64,000 nt of DNA from Chloracidobacterium sp. (GTDB lineage: Bacteria > Acidobacteriota > Blastocatellia > Pyrinomonadales > Pyrinomonadaceae): NCBI GenBank assembly GCA_015075585.1, contig JABTUB010000001.1:806001-870000 (forward strand), given 5' to 3'. The notes under the pieces were generated by a model. It made no database searches. It was not told the DNA's origin and worked only from the letters and a program-made list of their open reading frames with translations. Every line of letters begins with the position of its first letter. Position 1 is the stretch's first letter. The position numbers and the translations under genes were made by a program. Positions 50,774-58,914 of the stretch are shown here, piece after piece.

Positions 50774-51430
50774 TCATCCCTTCGCAGTATTGACAATAAG
50801 ACCGCGTAGCTTCAGGCGGGCCTTGTGAAGTTGTGATTTTGAGGTGCCTACCGAAATTCCCATCATTCGGGCGACCTCTTCATGCTCATATCCCTTTACA
50901 TCGTGGAGAATAAATACCTTTCGATATCCGTCGGGCAATTGAGCGATCGCATTCTTGAGCGCAATGCGGTCAACGACCTGCATCTTACCCGGGTCGGCCG
51001 AACCGGTAACGACCTGTTCTGGCATCTCGCCGTCGTCACTGGTGCGCTCCTTTTTCACATTTCGCCGCCGAAAATGCATGAGCACTTGGTTGACCGTCAT
51101 CCTGTGAAGCCACGTTGAGAATGCCGAATCACCGCGAAAGCTCCCGATCTTGCGAAAAAGCTGAATAAAGACATCCTGGGTAAGATCTTCCGCTTCGGTC
51201 GGGCTGCCGGTCATTCTAAGCGCGAGGCTGTATGTGCGCCGGTGATAGCGCTTATAAATGATCTCGAACGCAGCCAAATTACCGTCCGAAGCAAGCCGGC
51301 AAAGCTCCATGTCAGGAGCATCGTCGGCAACGGCCGCAACCTCGGAATGTTTTGTGACGGTAAGCCGGCCTGTCCTATCTTCAACACCGACAGCGGCATC
51401 GCGTTCGACCGCGACAGCGTTTACATCCAT
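50774..51430 (-). CDS. ECF-type RNA polymerase sigma factor
   Basis: 218 residues from ATG 51430, chosen for the AGGAG 5 nt upstream. Region 2 reads [20 protein letters not shown] and [16 protein letters not shown]; region 4 ends with [20 protein letters not shown] and [16 protein letters not shown]. An acidic N-terminal extension of about 45 residues is present. It probably drives envelope-linked genes including the DUF4097 pair and is held by the zf-HC2 anti-sigma protein. Confidence 0.92.
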   Translation of the reverse strand: MDVNAVAVERDAAVGVEDRTGRLTVTKHSEVAAVADDAPDMELCRLASDGNLAAFEIIYKRYHRRTYSLALRMTGSPTEAEDLTQDVFIQLFRKIGSFRGDSAFSTWLHRMTVNQVLMHFRRRNVKKERTSDDGEMPEQVVTGSADPGKMQVVDRIALKNAIAQLPDGYRKVFILHDVKGYEHEEVARMMGISVGTSKSQLHKARLKLRGLIVNTAKG

Positions 51431-51557
51431 ACAAGCTCCTAAGAGTTCGCTTCCAGATTTTATGACTTCGTCCCCGGTTATGATGAGCGGCCTCCCGATC
51501 CAAGTTGCCTTACGCACCAGAAGATTTTATTGCCTATCGAAGAAAAAATAAAGGGAA

Positions 51558-51586
51558 AATTTACTCATTACGGTATTCTGTGTCAA
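51558..51586 (-). promoter_or_regulatory. Vegetative promoter of the ECF sigma gene
   Basis: On the minus strand TTGACA (51586-51581), a 17-bp spacer, then TAAATT (51563-51558). Initiation near 51551 leaves a leader of about 120 nt before the sigma start. Confidence 0.55.
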
Positions 51587-51612
51587 AATCATGCGGCATT
51601 GTTGTAATAAAG

Positions 51613-52041
51613 ATGGCTGATCAAAATACCGATAGGATCGATTCTGACCGTGCTCCCGAGCCTGTTGGTATGTATCCGCACGCACGCCGCGTTGGCAACC
51701 TTCTGTATTTGTCGGGCGTCGGGCCGCGTGAACGCGGTAATACGAAAATTCCCGGTGTTGAACTTGATGCTGACGGAAATATTGTCTCTTACGACATCGA
51801 AGTACAGTGCCGTTCGGTTTTTGAGAACGTGCGGTTGATCCTCGAGGACGCAGGGTCGGCGTGGCAGAATATGGTCGATGTGACGGTCTTTCTGACGAAT
51901 ATGAAAGCGGATTTTGCCGCGTACAACCGGCTCTATGCCGAGTTTTTTGCTGATGTTCGGCCGTGTCGGACGACGGTCGAGGTCAACGCCCTTCCCACAC
52001 CGATAGCGATCGAACTCAAAGTGATCGCAACTATCGAATGA
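51613..52041 (+). CDS. amnD: 2-aminomuconate deaminase (RidA family)
   Basis: 142 residues from ATG 51613. RidA fold with PVGMYPHARRVGNLLYLSG and GPRERGNTKIPGVELD, the form found in 2-aminomuconate deaminases rather than generic RidA. VEVNALPTPIAIELKVIA closes the trimer site. It converts 2-aminomuconate to 4-oxalocrotonate and ammonia. It heads a plus-strand run (GNAT, alcohol dehydrogenase). The 4-nt overlap with the GNAT gene indicates an operon. Confidence 0.85.
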   Translation: MADQNTDRIDSDRAPEPVGMYPHARRVGNLLYLSGVGPRERGNTKIPGVELDADGNIVSYDIEVQCRSVFENVRLILEDAGSAWQNMVDVTVFLTNMKADFAAYNRLYAEFFADVRPCRTTVEVNALPTPIAIELKVIATIE

Positions 52042-52511
52042 ACGACGAAGCACGATTCGAACCGGCGGAAAATGGCGATCTCGTACGGCTTTCAGAGATC
52101 GCTTTTGCCGCAAAATCCTATTGGCAATATCCTGCGGAATGGCTCGAAAAATGGCGTCCGCAGCTTACCATCACCGATGACGATATTGCGAGCGGAGCGG
52201 CAATCAAGCTGACCGAGAGCGGCGAGATCCGCGGGTTTTATACATTGCGTGAAGATCGAGAAAAGCTTTGGCTCGAACATCTCTGGCTCGATCCAAGCTC
52301 GATCGGAAATGGACTTGGACGGCGTCTCTTTGAACACGCGATGGCTACAGCCAAAGGTATGGGATATTCTAGAGTGTTTATCGAGTCAGACCCGAATGCC
52401 GAGGGATTTTACGCCGCAATGGGTGCAGTGAAAGTTGGTGAAAGCAGATCGGAGCTTGATGGCACAACGCGAATTCTCCCGCTGATGGAATTCAAACTAA
52501 GAGGAAGATAA
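52038..52511 (+). CDS. GNAT acetyltransferase
   Basis: 157 residues from ATG 52038. LEHLWLDPSSIGNGLGRRLFEHA includes the acetyl-CoA loop; SDPNAEGFYAAMGAVKVGE is the C-terminal motif. Substrate unknown. It overlaps amnD by 4 nt and precedes the alcohol dehydrogenase by 12 nt. An upstream frame inside amnD is not the likely start. Confidence 0.82.
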   Translation: MNDEARFEPAENGDLVRLSEIAFAAKSYWQYPAEWLEKWRPQLTITDDDIASGAAIKLTESGEIRGFYTLREDREKLWLEHLWLDPSSIGNGLGRRLFEHAMATAKGMGYSRVFIESDPNAEGFYAAMGAVKVGESRSELDGTTRILPLMEFKLRGR

Positions 52512-52523
52512 CAAAAGGAAAAT

Positions 52524-53585
52524 ATGACACAGACAAAGGGCTACGCAGTTCATGAGGCGGGTACGAATTTCGCACCATTCGATTTTGAGCGACGCGATGT
52601 CGGGCCGCACGACATCCTGATCGACATTCTTTACGCGGGCATTTGCCATTCGGACATTCATCAGGCGAAGGATGAGTGGCACGATTCGATGCCGACGAAT
52701 TATCCGCTCGTGCCGGGGCATGAGATCGTCGGGCGCGTCGCGAAGGTCGGCGATAACGTGACGAAATTCAAGGTCGGCGACATCGCGGGCATCGGTTGTT
52801 TTGTCGATTCGTGCCGCGAATGTCCGAACTGTCAGAACGGCCAAGAGCAGTTTTGTCTCAAGATGGCAGCCTACACTTACAACGGAACCGAGATGGATCG
52901 CGTGACGAAAACGTACGGCGGCTACTCGAACAACTACGTCATAGATGAGAATTACGCCCTGAAAGTTCAACGCGATGAGAGCGACCTCGCAGGCGTTGCT
53001 CCGCTGCTTTGTGCAGGTATAACGACGTATTCGCCGCTTAAGCGTTTCAAGGTCGGGCCGGGACAGAAGGTTGGCGTCGTCGGGCTTGGCGGCCTCGGGC
53101 ATATGGGCGTGAAGATCGCGAAAGCGATGGGGGCGGAAGTGACCATCTTCAGCACTTCGCCGTCAAAAGAATCGGACGCGAGATCGCTCGGTGCAGATCA
53201 TTTCGTTGTTACCCGCGACCCGGCGAACCTAGCGCCGCTCACCGGCACATTCAATATGATCCTCGACACGGTTTCGGCCGATCACGACGTGAACCCGTAC
53301 CTGAATCTGCTCGGAGTCGGCGGGACAATGGTCGTTGTCGGCGTTCCGCCTAGCCCTAATCAGGTGCATTCGCTGTCGCTGATCTTCGGCAACAAGACGT
53401 TGGCAGGTTCGCTGATCGGCGGCATTCCGGAAACGCAGGAGATGCTCGATTTTTGCGCCGAGCACAACATAACTTCGGACGTCGAGGTCATCTCGCCTGA
53501 CCGTATTCCCGAAGCATACGACCGCACGATCAATGCCGACGTGCGATACAGATTCGTGATCGACATGTCAGAACCCGCTGCGTAA
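52524..53585 (+). CDS. Zinc-dependent alcohol dehydrogenase (YahK/cinnamyl type)
   Basis: 353 residues. Catalytic zinc ligands in AGICHSDIH and PGHEIVG, the structural four-Cys loop in CRECPNCQNGQEQFC, and the Rossmann GLGGLGHMG. NADPH-dependent reduction of aldehydes is usual. The last residues SEPAA and the stop codon derive from a repeat (53561-53678), so the C-terminus has been altered by insertion. Overlap of its 3' end with the repeat is not seen in typical family members. Confidence 0.92.
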   Translation: MTQTKGYAVHEAGTNFAPFDFERRDVGPHDILIDILYAGICHSDIHQAKDEWHDSMPTNYPLVPGHEIVGRVAKVGDNVTKFKVGDIAGIGCFVDSCRECPNCQNGQEQFCLKMAAYTYNGTEMDRVTKTYGGYSNNYVIDENYALKVQRDESDLAGVAPLLCAGITTYSPLKRFKVGPGQKVGVVGLGGLGHMGVKIAKAMGAEVTIFSTSPSKESDARSLGADHFVVTRDPANLAPLTGTFNMILDTVSADHDVNPYLNLLGVGGTMVVVGVPPSPNQVHSLSLIFGNKTLAGSLIGGIPETQEMLDFCAEHNITSDVEVISPDRIPEAYDRTINADVRYRFVIDMSEPAA

Positions 53586-53678
53586 GCGGCGGGCCAGTCG
53601 CTCGACATATCAGAACCCGCTGCGTAAGCGGCGGGCCAGCAAACAAACCGACCGCCCACTTACTCAGGCGGTTCCGAC
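53561..53678. repeat. Tandem palindromic repeats at the 3' end of the alcohol dehydrogenase gene
   Basis: Two 37-nt copies (53561-53597 and 53603-53639) differ at one base; each starts CGACATRTCAGAACCCGC and ends GGCGGGCCAG. A related inverse arm, CCGCCCACTTACTCAGGC to GAC (53652-53678), follows. The first copy contains the dehydrogenase stop codon; the last ends 3 nt before the start of the DUF1697 gene. Confidence 0.85.
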
Positions 53679-53681
53679 GTT

Positions 53682-54209
53682 ATGCGTTACATTGCACTAC
53701 TTCGCGGCGTAAATGTCGGCGGCAACACGATGATCAAAATGGCCGAGCTGAAGAACTTGTTCACTTTACTCGGCTTTGAAAATATTGCGACTTACATTAA
53801 CAGCGGCAATCTCGCATTCGACACGCGCAAGGCCGACCATAACAAACTCGCTTCTCGTATAGAAACCGCGATAGAAAAAGATCTCGGCAAAACCGTTCCG
53901 GTCATAATACGCGAACAGAGCGACATCGCCCGCATCATCGACGCAAATCCTTTTGCGGGCCAGTTCGATAGCCACAAAGAAATGCATGTCGTTTTTCTGA
54001 CGGAAAATATGCCGGAGGAAAAAGAAAAGCAGCTACTTGCCGCCGCGCCCGAATGCGAACGCTTTGTCGTAAACGGCCGCGAAATATACTGCCATCTGCC
54101 AAAAGGTGTCGCCGACAGCCTGCTCGGCAAAAGCTTTATCGAAAAGAAATTAAAACTCTCCGTCACCGGACGCAATTGGCGGACGGTAGAAAAACTTGCA
54201 GTGCTGTGA
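53682..54209 (+). CDS. DUF1697 protein
   Basis: 175 residues. Characteristic opening YIALLRGVNVGGNTMIKMAELK and NIATYINSGNLAF are DUF1697 marks; VTGRNWRTVEKL ends the domain. No function is known for the family. No signal peptide. The repeat element abuts its start codon, so its upstream region has probably been rearranged. Confidence 0.85.
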   Translation: MRYIALLRGVNVGGNTMIKMAELKNLFTLLGFENIATYINSGNLAFDTRKADHNKLASRIETAIEKDLGKTVPVIIREQSDIARIIDANPFAGQFDSHKEMHVVFLTENMPEEKEKQLLAAAPECERFVVNGREIYCHLPKGVADSLLGKSFIEKKLKLSVTGRNWRTVEKLAVL

Positions 54210-54253
54210 TCTTCCGTGCATTTCGTGAGTTTCGCGAGTAACATTCTTAGCAT

Positions 54254-54775
54254 ATGATCCGACGCCCTTTTAATTTCAAACAGTGGATCGATGAGCACAG
54301 GCATTTGCTGAAGCCGCCGGTCGGGAACCAGTGTATTTATGATTCCGCTGATTTTATCGTGATGGTTGTCGGCGGGCCGAATTCGCGAAAAGACTACCAT
54401 TGGGACGAGGGCGAGGAGCTTTTTTATCAGATCGAGGGCGATATAAAGGTACTCGTTCAGGAGGGCGGCAAGGCGGTCGAGGTGCCGATCCGCGAGGGCG
54501 AGATGTTCCTTTTGCCGCCGCGCATCCCGCACAATCCGATCCGCGGCGAGAACACCGTCGGCCTCGTCATCGAACGCAAGCGCCGCGAGGGCGAACTCGA
54601 CGGCCTGCTATGGTTCTGCGAAAACTGCAACGAAAAACTCTACGAAGAATACTTTCAACTCACCGACATCACGACCCAATTCCAGGGCGTCTTCAAAAAA
54701 TTCTACGGCGACCAAAATTTCCGCACGTGCAAGAACTGCTTTGCTGTAATGGAGCCGCCGCCGGTCGCGAGTTAA
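54254..54775 (+). CDS. nbaC: 3-hydroxyanthranilate 3,4-dioxygenase
   Basis: 173 residues. Cupin Fe(II) ligands H49, E55 and H93 (DYHWDEGEELF, RIPHNP). A C-terminal rubredoxin-like iron site uses C122, C125, C159 and C162 (CENC, CKNC), the bacterial/fungal-type form. It opens the ring of 3-hydroxyanthranilate to 2-amino-3-carboxymuconate semialdehyde, the substrate of ACMSD. Complete and well conserved. brnT follows after 35 AT-rich nucleotides. Confidence 0.95.
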   Translation: MIRRPFNFKQWIDEHRHLLKPPVGNQCIYDSADFIVMVVGGPNSRKDYHWDEGEELFYQIEGDIKVLVQEGGKAVEVPIREGEMFLLPPRIPHNPIRGENTVGLVIERKRREGELDGLLWFCENCNEKLYEEYFQLTDITTQFQGVFKKFYGDQNFRTCKNCFAVMEPPPVAS

Positions 54776-54810
54776 TATTCATTGATATACATATAATATA
54801 AATATAATCT
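54776..54810 (+). promoter_or_regulatory. AT-rich promoter region of brnT/brnA
   Basis: A 35-nt stretch composed almost only of A and T, with TATAAT at 54792-54797 and 54803-54808. No clear -35 box. Autoregulated TA promoters are often AT-rich. Confidence 0.35.
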
Positions 54811-55089
54811 ATGTTTGCTTGGGATGAGGCGAAGCGCCAAGAAGTGATCAAGAACAACGGTGTTGACCTTGCGTTGATCGCGGATGCATTTGATGATCCT
54901 TTTGGAGTTTATTTTGAGGATGAGGCTCATTCGAGTGACGAAGAAGTCAGATTCAATCTTATCGGCGTTTCTGCGCATTACGGACTTGTTTACGTCACTT
55001 TCAATTACGACGGTGCCGCGATAAGGTTGATAACCGCATGGAAGGCCGAAAAATGGGCAACTAAAGAGTATGAAAGCAACAAAAGATAA
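54811..55089 (+). CDS. brnT: BrnT-family toxin
   Basis: 92 residues. Opening FAWDEAKRQEVIKNNGVDL, the following AFDDPFGVYFEDEAHSSDE, and YVTFNYDGAAIRLITAWKAEKWATKEY fit BrnT (RelE-like RNase). It begins 35 nt after the dioxygenase gene and overlaps the antitoxin gene by 20 nt. Toxin-first order is normal for BrnT/BrnA. Its presence between kynurenine genes may stabilise this block. Confidence 0.85.
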   Translation: MFAWDEAKRQEVIKNNGVDLALIADAFDDPFGVYFEDEAHSSDEEVRFNLIGVSAHYGLVYVTFNYDGAAIRLITAWKAEKWATKEYESNKR

Positions 55090-55390
55090 AGATTACGAAT
55101 ACCTGCCCACTTCTGAAGAGGCGTCAAAACGAGGCTTAAGGCGGATCACTCGTCCTGCATTCATCGACAAGGTCGTAAAGGCCAATAAGAACCGCATAAC
55201 CATAATGCTCGATCCGGATGTGATCGAACATTTCAAATCGGAGGCGGAACGTTCGCACGTTGGCTATCAAACGCTGATAAATAGAACTCTCCGCGAAAAG
55301 ATGAACGCCAAAACCGCCGACCCGATCGAGAAGCTCTTGAAAGATAAGAAAGCTCTCAAACGCCTAAAGGCAAAATTAGAATCGGTGTGA
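55070..55390 (+). CDS. brnA: BrnA-family antitoxin
   Basis: 106 residues. The N-terminal segment (EYLPTSEEASKRGLRRITRP) binds the toxin and the ribbon-helix-helix part (ITIMLDPDVIEHFKSEAERS then YQTLINRTLREKM) binds DNA. Its C-terminal helical extension is basic. Overlap with brnT assures coupled expression. A strong hairpin follows. Confidence 0.85.
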   Translation: MKATKDKDYEYLPTSEEASKRGLRRITRPAFIDKVVKANKNRITIMLDPDVIEHFKSEAERSHVGYQTLINRTLREKMNAKTADPIEKLLKDKKALKRLKAKLESV

Positions 55391-55419
55391 ATTTCGCCGT
55401 TCATCGACGAGCGGAAAAG

Positions 55420-55452
55420 AAAAGGGCAGACCGCTTGGGTCCGCCCTTTTTG
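55420..55452. terminator. Bidirectional terminator between brnA and the CocE-like hydrolase
   Basis: AAAAGGGC-A-GACC pairs with GGTC-C-GCCCTTTT, followed by T on the plus side and A on the minus side. The minus-strand gene ends at 55453. Confidence 0.85.
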
Positions 55453-57405
55453 CTATTTGTGCTTCACCACTGAGATCGTAACCGATGCCGGGAACTGTTT
55501 CGAGTGATGGACGGAGTTGCGTGCGACGACGCCTTTGACCTCGTCGTAGTTATTGCCGCCGGTGTTCATATTTCGGTCAAAACGCGGGAAGTTGCTCGAG
55601 GAGATCTCGATCCGCAGGCGATGGCCGGCAGCGAAATAGTTGCTGGTCGTCATCGGTTGGAATGCCATCTTGTAAACCTTGTTCGGTTCCATCCACGCGA
55701 GCGGTGCGGTGTATCCGTTCCGATAGCGCATACGTTGGATCGTCTCATCCAAGTTCCACGCTTTTCCGTTCTCGTCAACATCGATGAGCTTGACCGTGAA
55801 GTCAGTGTCCTTTGCGTCAGAAGATACATAGAGCGTTACCTCGATCGGGCCGCTAAGCTCAAAGCCTTCTTTGAGCGGCTCGGTCGAATAAACGAGGATG
55901 TCCTTGCGCTCCTCCATCCGGCTTTGATCGAAAGACCCGCCCACTACAGCGTTGCCCGTGCAGCAGACGTTGCCGCCGTACGAAGGCACGGGATCCATCG
56001 GGTCGTATGTGAACGAATCAGGCTTATCGGCGTCAGGCGGTGTCGAAACGAGTTTCCCGTCGCCCTTTAGAGTGTTCGCTGAACCGTCACTTGCAAGGTA
56101 GAAGGTCAATGGCTGCGCGCCTTTCGGCGGCCATTCATCCGCTGTTTGCCATTTGTTGCTGCCCATTGTGTAGTACTGCACTTTCGGCATCTTCAGGACG
56201 TCGTTCTTCTCGCCTTTCAAGAAATAGTCGAACCAATCATACGTCATCTTGCTGTAATCGAGGCGCGCGTCGCCAACGCTGCGTTCGCCGACAATGGTAT
56301 TCTCGGTCGCCCGCGTGTAGGAGCAGTGCAGTGTCGGTGCGATCACGGCATACTGCTTGTCGGCAATGTCGGGGCTTGCCGTTCGGCGAACGTGGTTGTA
56401 GGCTGCGAGGTTCGGGCCGACCGAGACGTCGTACCACGACATGAACCAAAATCCCGGCATATTTATCTTCATATTGTCGTGGAAAAGGCCGCCCTTGTAC
56501 CACGCGGGATCGTTCGGCTTACGTTGTATCATCGCTCCGCCGGTCGTGTTCGGCATCTTGTCCGCAAAAATGCCGTGAGGCCCGTCAACCGCTTTGAGGA
56601 TATCCATTTCGGGCAGATGACGCAGAGCTTTTGACCAATCGACAGGCGGAAGCTGCTGTCCGAGGTCGAAGGACTTTGAAACACGTATCAGATCTTCTTG
56701 CGAGGTATTTGCCGGGAACATCGGCCGCACCTGATTCTGTTCGCCGTAGAGCCATGCAATAAAGAGCATTTGAACCGCACCGCCGCGATACCAATTACCT
56801 TGTTCATAGTACGGCCCGACACGCCCGATGCCCGCGCCGAAGCCCTGCGGAATGAAGGTCGTGAATCCGGGAACATTCTGTGCGGCAACCGCCATCTGCC
56901 ATTCGGCGGTCGAAGAGCAGCCGATCGTACCGAGTTTACCGTTCGACCACTTTTGAGTCGTGAGCCAACGGATCGCGTCCTCGCCGTCTGAGATCGGAGC
57001 ACCAAGAATGTCGTAATTGCCTTCGGAAAAAAAGTGTCCGCGTTCATTCATCACGACGTAAGCATAGCCGCGTTTGACGGCATCAAGGATCGTCGTCATA
57101 TCACGCGGAGCACCGAGACGCACGTCCCAGAAATTGAAGTTGTACGGCGTTCTCGAAAATATGATCGGATAGGTCTTCGACGAATCCTTCGGACGATAGA
57201 TGTCGGCGGCCATTCGCTTGCCGTCACGCATCGTTACCATCACCTTCCGGTCAACGACAGCGACCGAATTCAGCTCGGCCTCGATCGCGTTGCGTTTCGC
57301 GATAAGTGCCGGATCGGGACGCGGTCCCGGCTGCCCGTAGATGCCAAGAGCCAAGCCGGTAAATGCTATCGCCGATACGGCGAAACGAAAAAAGATTGCC
57401 CGCAT
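55453..57405 (-). CDS. Exported CocE/NonD family hydrolase (X-Pro dipeptidyl-peptidase type)
   Basis: 650 residues with a signal peptide ([16 protein letters not shown]). The hydrolase half has [28 protein letters not shown] and nucleophile elbow GCSSTAEW; the C-terminal jelly roll includes [18 protein letters not shown]. Serine peptidases or esterases with this build cleave acyl or prolyl substrates. Strong AGGAGG lies before the ATG. It interrupts the kynurenine run on the opposite strand. Confidence 0.9.
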   Translation of the reverse strand: MRAIFFRFAVSAIAFTGLALGIYGQPGPRPDPALIAKRNAIEAELNSVAVVDRKVMVTMRDGKRMAADIYRPKDSSKTYPIIFSRTPYNFNFWDVRLGAPRDMTTILDAVKRGYAYVVMNERGHFFSEGNYDILGAPISDGEDAIRWLTTQKWSNGKLGTIGCSSTAEWQMAVAAQNVPGFTTFIPQGFGAGIGRVGPYYEQGNWYRGGAVQMLFIAWLYGEQNQVRPMFPANTSQEDLIRVSKSFDLGQQLPPVDWSKALRHLPEMDILKAVDGPHGIFADKMPNTTGGAMIQRKPNDPAWYKGGLFHDNMKINMPGFWFMSWYDVSVGPNLAAYNHVRRTASPDIADKQYAVIAPTLHCSYTRATENTIVGERSVGDARLDYSKMTYDWFDYFLKGEKNDVLKMPKVQYYTMGSNKWQTADEWPPKGAQPLTFYLASDGSANTLKGDGKLVSTPPDADKPDSFTYDPMDPVPSYGGNVCCTGNAVVGGSFDQSRMEERKDILVYSTEPLKEGFELSGPIEVTLYVSSDAKDTDFTVKLIDVDENGKAWNLDETIQRMRYRNGYTAPLAWMEPNKVYKMAFQPMTTSNYFAAGHRLRIEISSSNFPRFDRNMNTGGNNYDEVKGVVARNSVHHSKQFPASVTISVVKHK

Positions 57406-57545
57406 ACAAAATACTCCTCCTGCTAAGATCTGAACGTTACAGTTGATATTAACGCCGTTCGGCCTGTGTGGCTATGAATAAGGGGGCGTCTGTCGGGCGC
57501 CGAATGTAAACTTTTGTAAATCAATTTTATACTCAGAAACGGCAA

Positions 57546-57577
57546 CGGCCGGCTTTGACAGCTTTTCGCACCGGCCG
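57546..57577. other. Inverted repeat shortly upstream of ACMSD
   Basis: CGGCCGG (57546-57552) and CCGGCCG (57571-57577) face each other over an 18-nt loop, 20 nt before the ACMSD start. Two TGTAAA copies lie further upstream at about 57507 and 57516. No clear promoter; the 57406-57597 gap serves two divergent genes. Confidence 0.3.
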
Positions 57578-57597
57578 ATAAATGCCAAAATCATCAA

Positions 57598-58608
57598 ATG
57601 TTTACGATCGACGTCCATACACACATACTGCCTCGAAATATTCCCGGATGGAAAGAGCGATTCGGCTACGGCGGCTTTATCACGCTGGATCATCACAAGG
57701 CATGCTGTGCGCGGATGATGCGTGATGACGGCAAGCAGTTCCGTGATGTCGAAGCGAATTGCTGGTCGCCCGAGCGACGTATCGAGGAATGCGATGCCGC
57801 CGGCGTCGATGTTCAAGTGCTGTCAACCGTTCCGGTGATGTTCTCATATTGGGCGGAGCCAAAGGACGGAGCCAAGGTTGCAAAATTTCTGAATGATGAT
57901 ATCGCCGAGCATATCCTGCGGCACCCGAAACGCTTCGTCGGCCTCGGTACGCTGCCGATGCAGGCGCCCGAACTCGCCGTAAAGGAACTCGAACGGTGCC
58001 GTTCGATAGGGCTTGTCGGTGTCGAGATCGGGACGAACGTCAATCAGCTCAACCTCAGCGAGCCGCAGTTCTTTGACGTGTTTGCCGCGTGTCAAGAGCT
58101 TGGAATGGCCGTTTTTGTGCATCCGTGGGACATGATGGGCGAGGAAGATATGCAGAAATTTTGGCTGCCGTGGCTTGTCGGTATGCCGGCGGAAACTTCG
58201 CGTGCAATATGCTCACTCATATTTTCCGGCGTTCTGGAGCGTCTGCCGCAATTGCGTATTTGCTTTGCTCACGGCGGCGGTTCGTTTCCGGCGACGATCG
58301 GCAGGATCGAGCACGGATTCAATGTTCGGCCCGACCTTTGTGCGGTCGATAACGACCACAGCCCGCGAAAATACCTCAACCGAATGTACTTCGATTCGCT
58401 TGTTCACGATGGTGCCGCTCTCGAATACCTGATCAACATTGCAGGTGCCGAACGTGTGATGCTGGGCACCGATTATCCGTTCCCGCTCGGCGAGCTTGAA
58501 CCCGGAAAGCTCATCGAATCAATGTCTTACGACGAAGAGATAATCGAAATGCTCCTGAACGGCTCCGCTTTGAACTGGCTGGATCTCGAAAAGGAGAGCT
58601 TTGAGTGA
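57598..58608 (+). CDS. nbaD: 2-amino-3-carboxymuconate-6-semialdehyde decarboxylase (ACMSD)
   Basis: 336 residues, amidohydrolase fold. Zinc ligands fit H7 and H9 (DVHTHI), H175 (FVHPWDMMG), and D292 (GTDYPFPLG), with H225 (FAHGGGSFP) as catalytic base. It decarboxylates 2-amino-3-carboxymuconate semialdehyde to 2-aminomuconate semialdehyde, steering the pathway away from quinolinate. Identity is strong from both motifs and pathway neighbours. Starts a plus-strand run towards kynU and kmo. Confidence 0.94.
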   Translation: MFTIDVHTHILPRNIPGWKERFGYGGFITLDHHKACCARMMRDDGKQFRDVEANCWSPERRIEECDAAGVDVQVLSTVPVMFSYWAEPKDGAKVAKFLNDDIAEHILRHPKRFVGLGTLPMQAPELAVKELERCRSIGLVGVEIGTNVNQLNLSEPQFFDVFAACQELGMAVFVHPWDMMGEEDMQKFWLPWLVGMPAETSRAICSLIFSGVLERLPQLRICFAHGGGSFPATIGRIEHGFNVRPDLCAVDNDHSPRKYLNRMYFDSLVHDGAALEYLINIAGAERVMLGTDYPFPLGELEPGKLIESMSYDEEIIEMLLNGSALNWLDLEKESFE

Positions 58609-58722
58609 TCTCAACTTTGAGCAGGGTTACACGATCCTACCGTCAGGCCGAAAACTCCACTTTCCAGTGGTACCATTCTAAGGGATGCTTTCAACAGGTG
58701 TCGAGAATATAAGAACGGTTTG

Positions 58723-58803
58723 ATGCGTTCACGGGTGAAGATTGGCTGCGTTAGCAGTGTTGATGAGGCCGCGTTGGCGATAAGCATCGGTGCGGCCGCA
58801 TAA
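58723..58803 (+). pseudogene. Remnant of a TrpF-like gene start
   Basis: A 26-codon frame reads RSRVKIGCVSSVDEAALA then ISIGAAA and stops. This matches the opening strand and helix of phosphoribosylanthranilate-isomerase-like barrels, but nothing follows. The whole gap 58609-58914 (305 bp) has no intact gene; the rest shows no further signal I can support. Confidence 0.45.
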
Positions 58804-58914
58804 CGAATTAACAGAAGTTTTTTTGAATAGTGCGGATCATAATTCGATAAAATTGCATAAATAGTGCAAAGGCGTGGCTTAGCGGCTTCGAGACTTTGCG
58901 GCAAGGTCCGAATA

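Noticed and set aside
53561..53678. CRISPR-like array from the two 37-nt repeats
   Set aside because: Only two direct copies with a 5-nt spacer, palindromic and partly coding; not a CRISPR structure.
58611..58904. Minus-strand 97-codon frame in the ACMSD-kynU gap
   Set aside because: No motif or ribosome site; the plus-strand TrpF-like remnant explains part of the region better.
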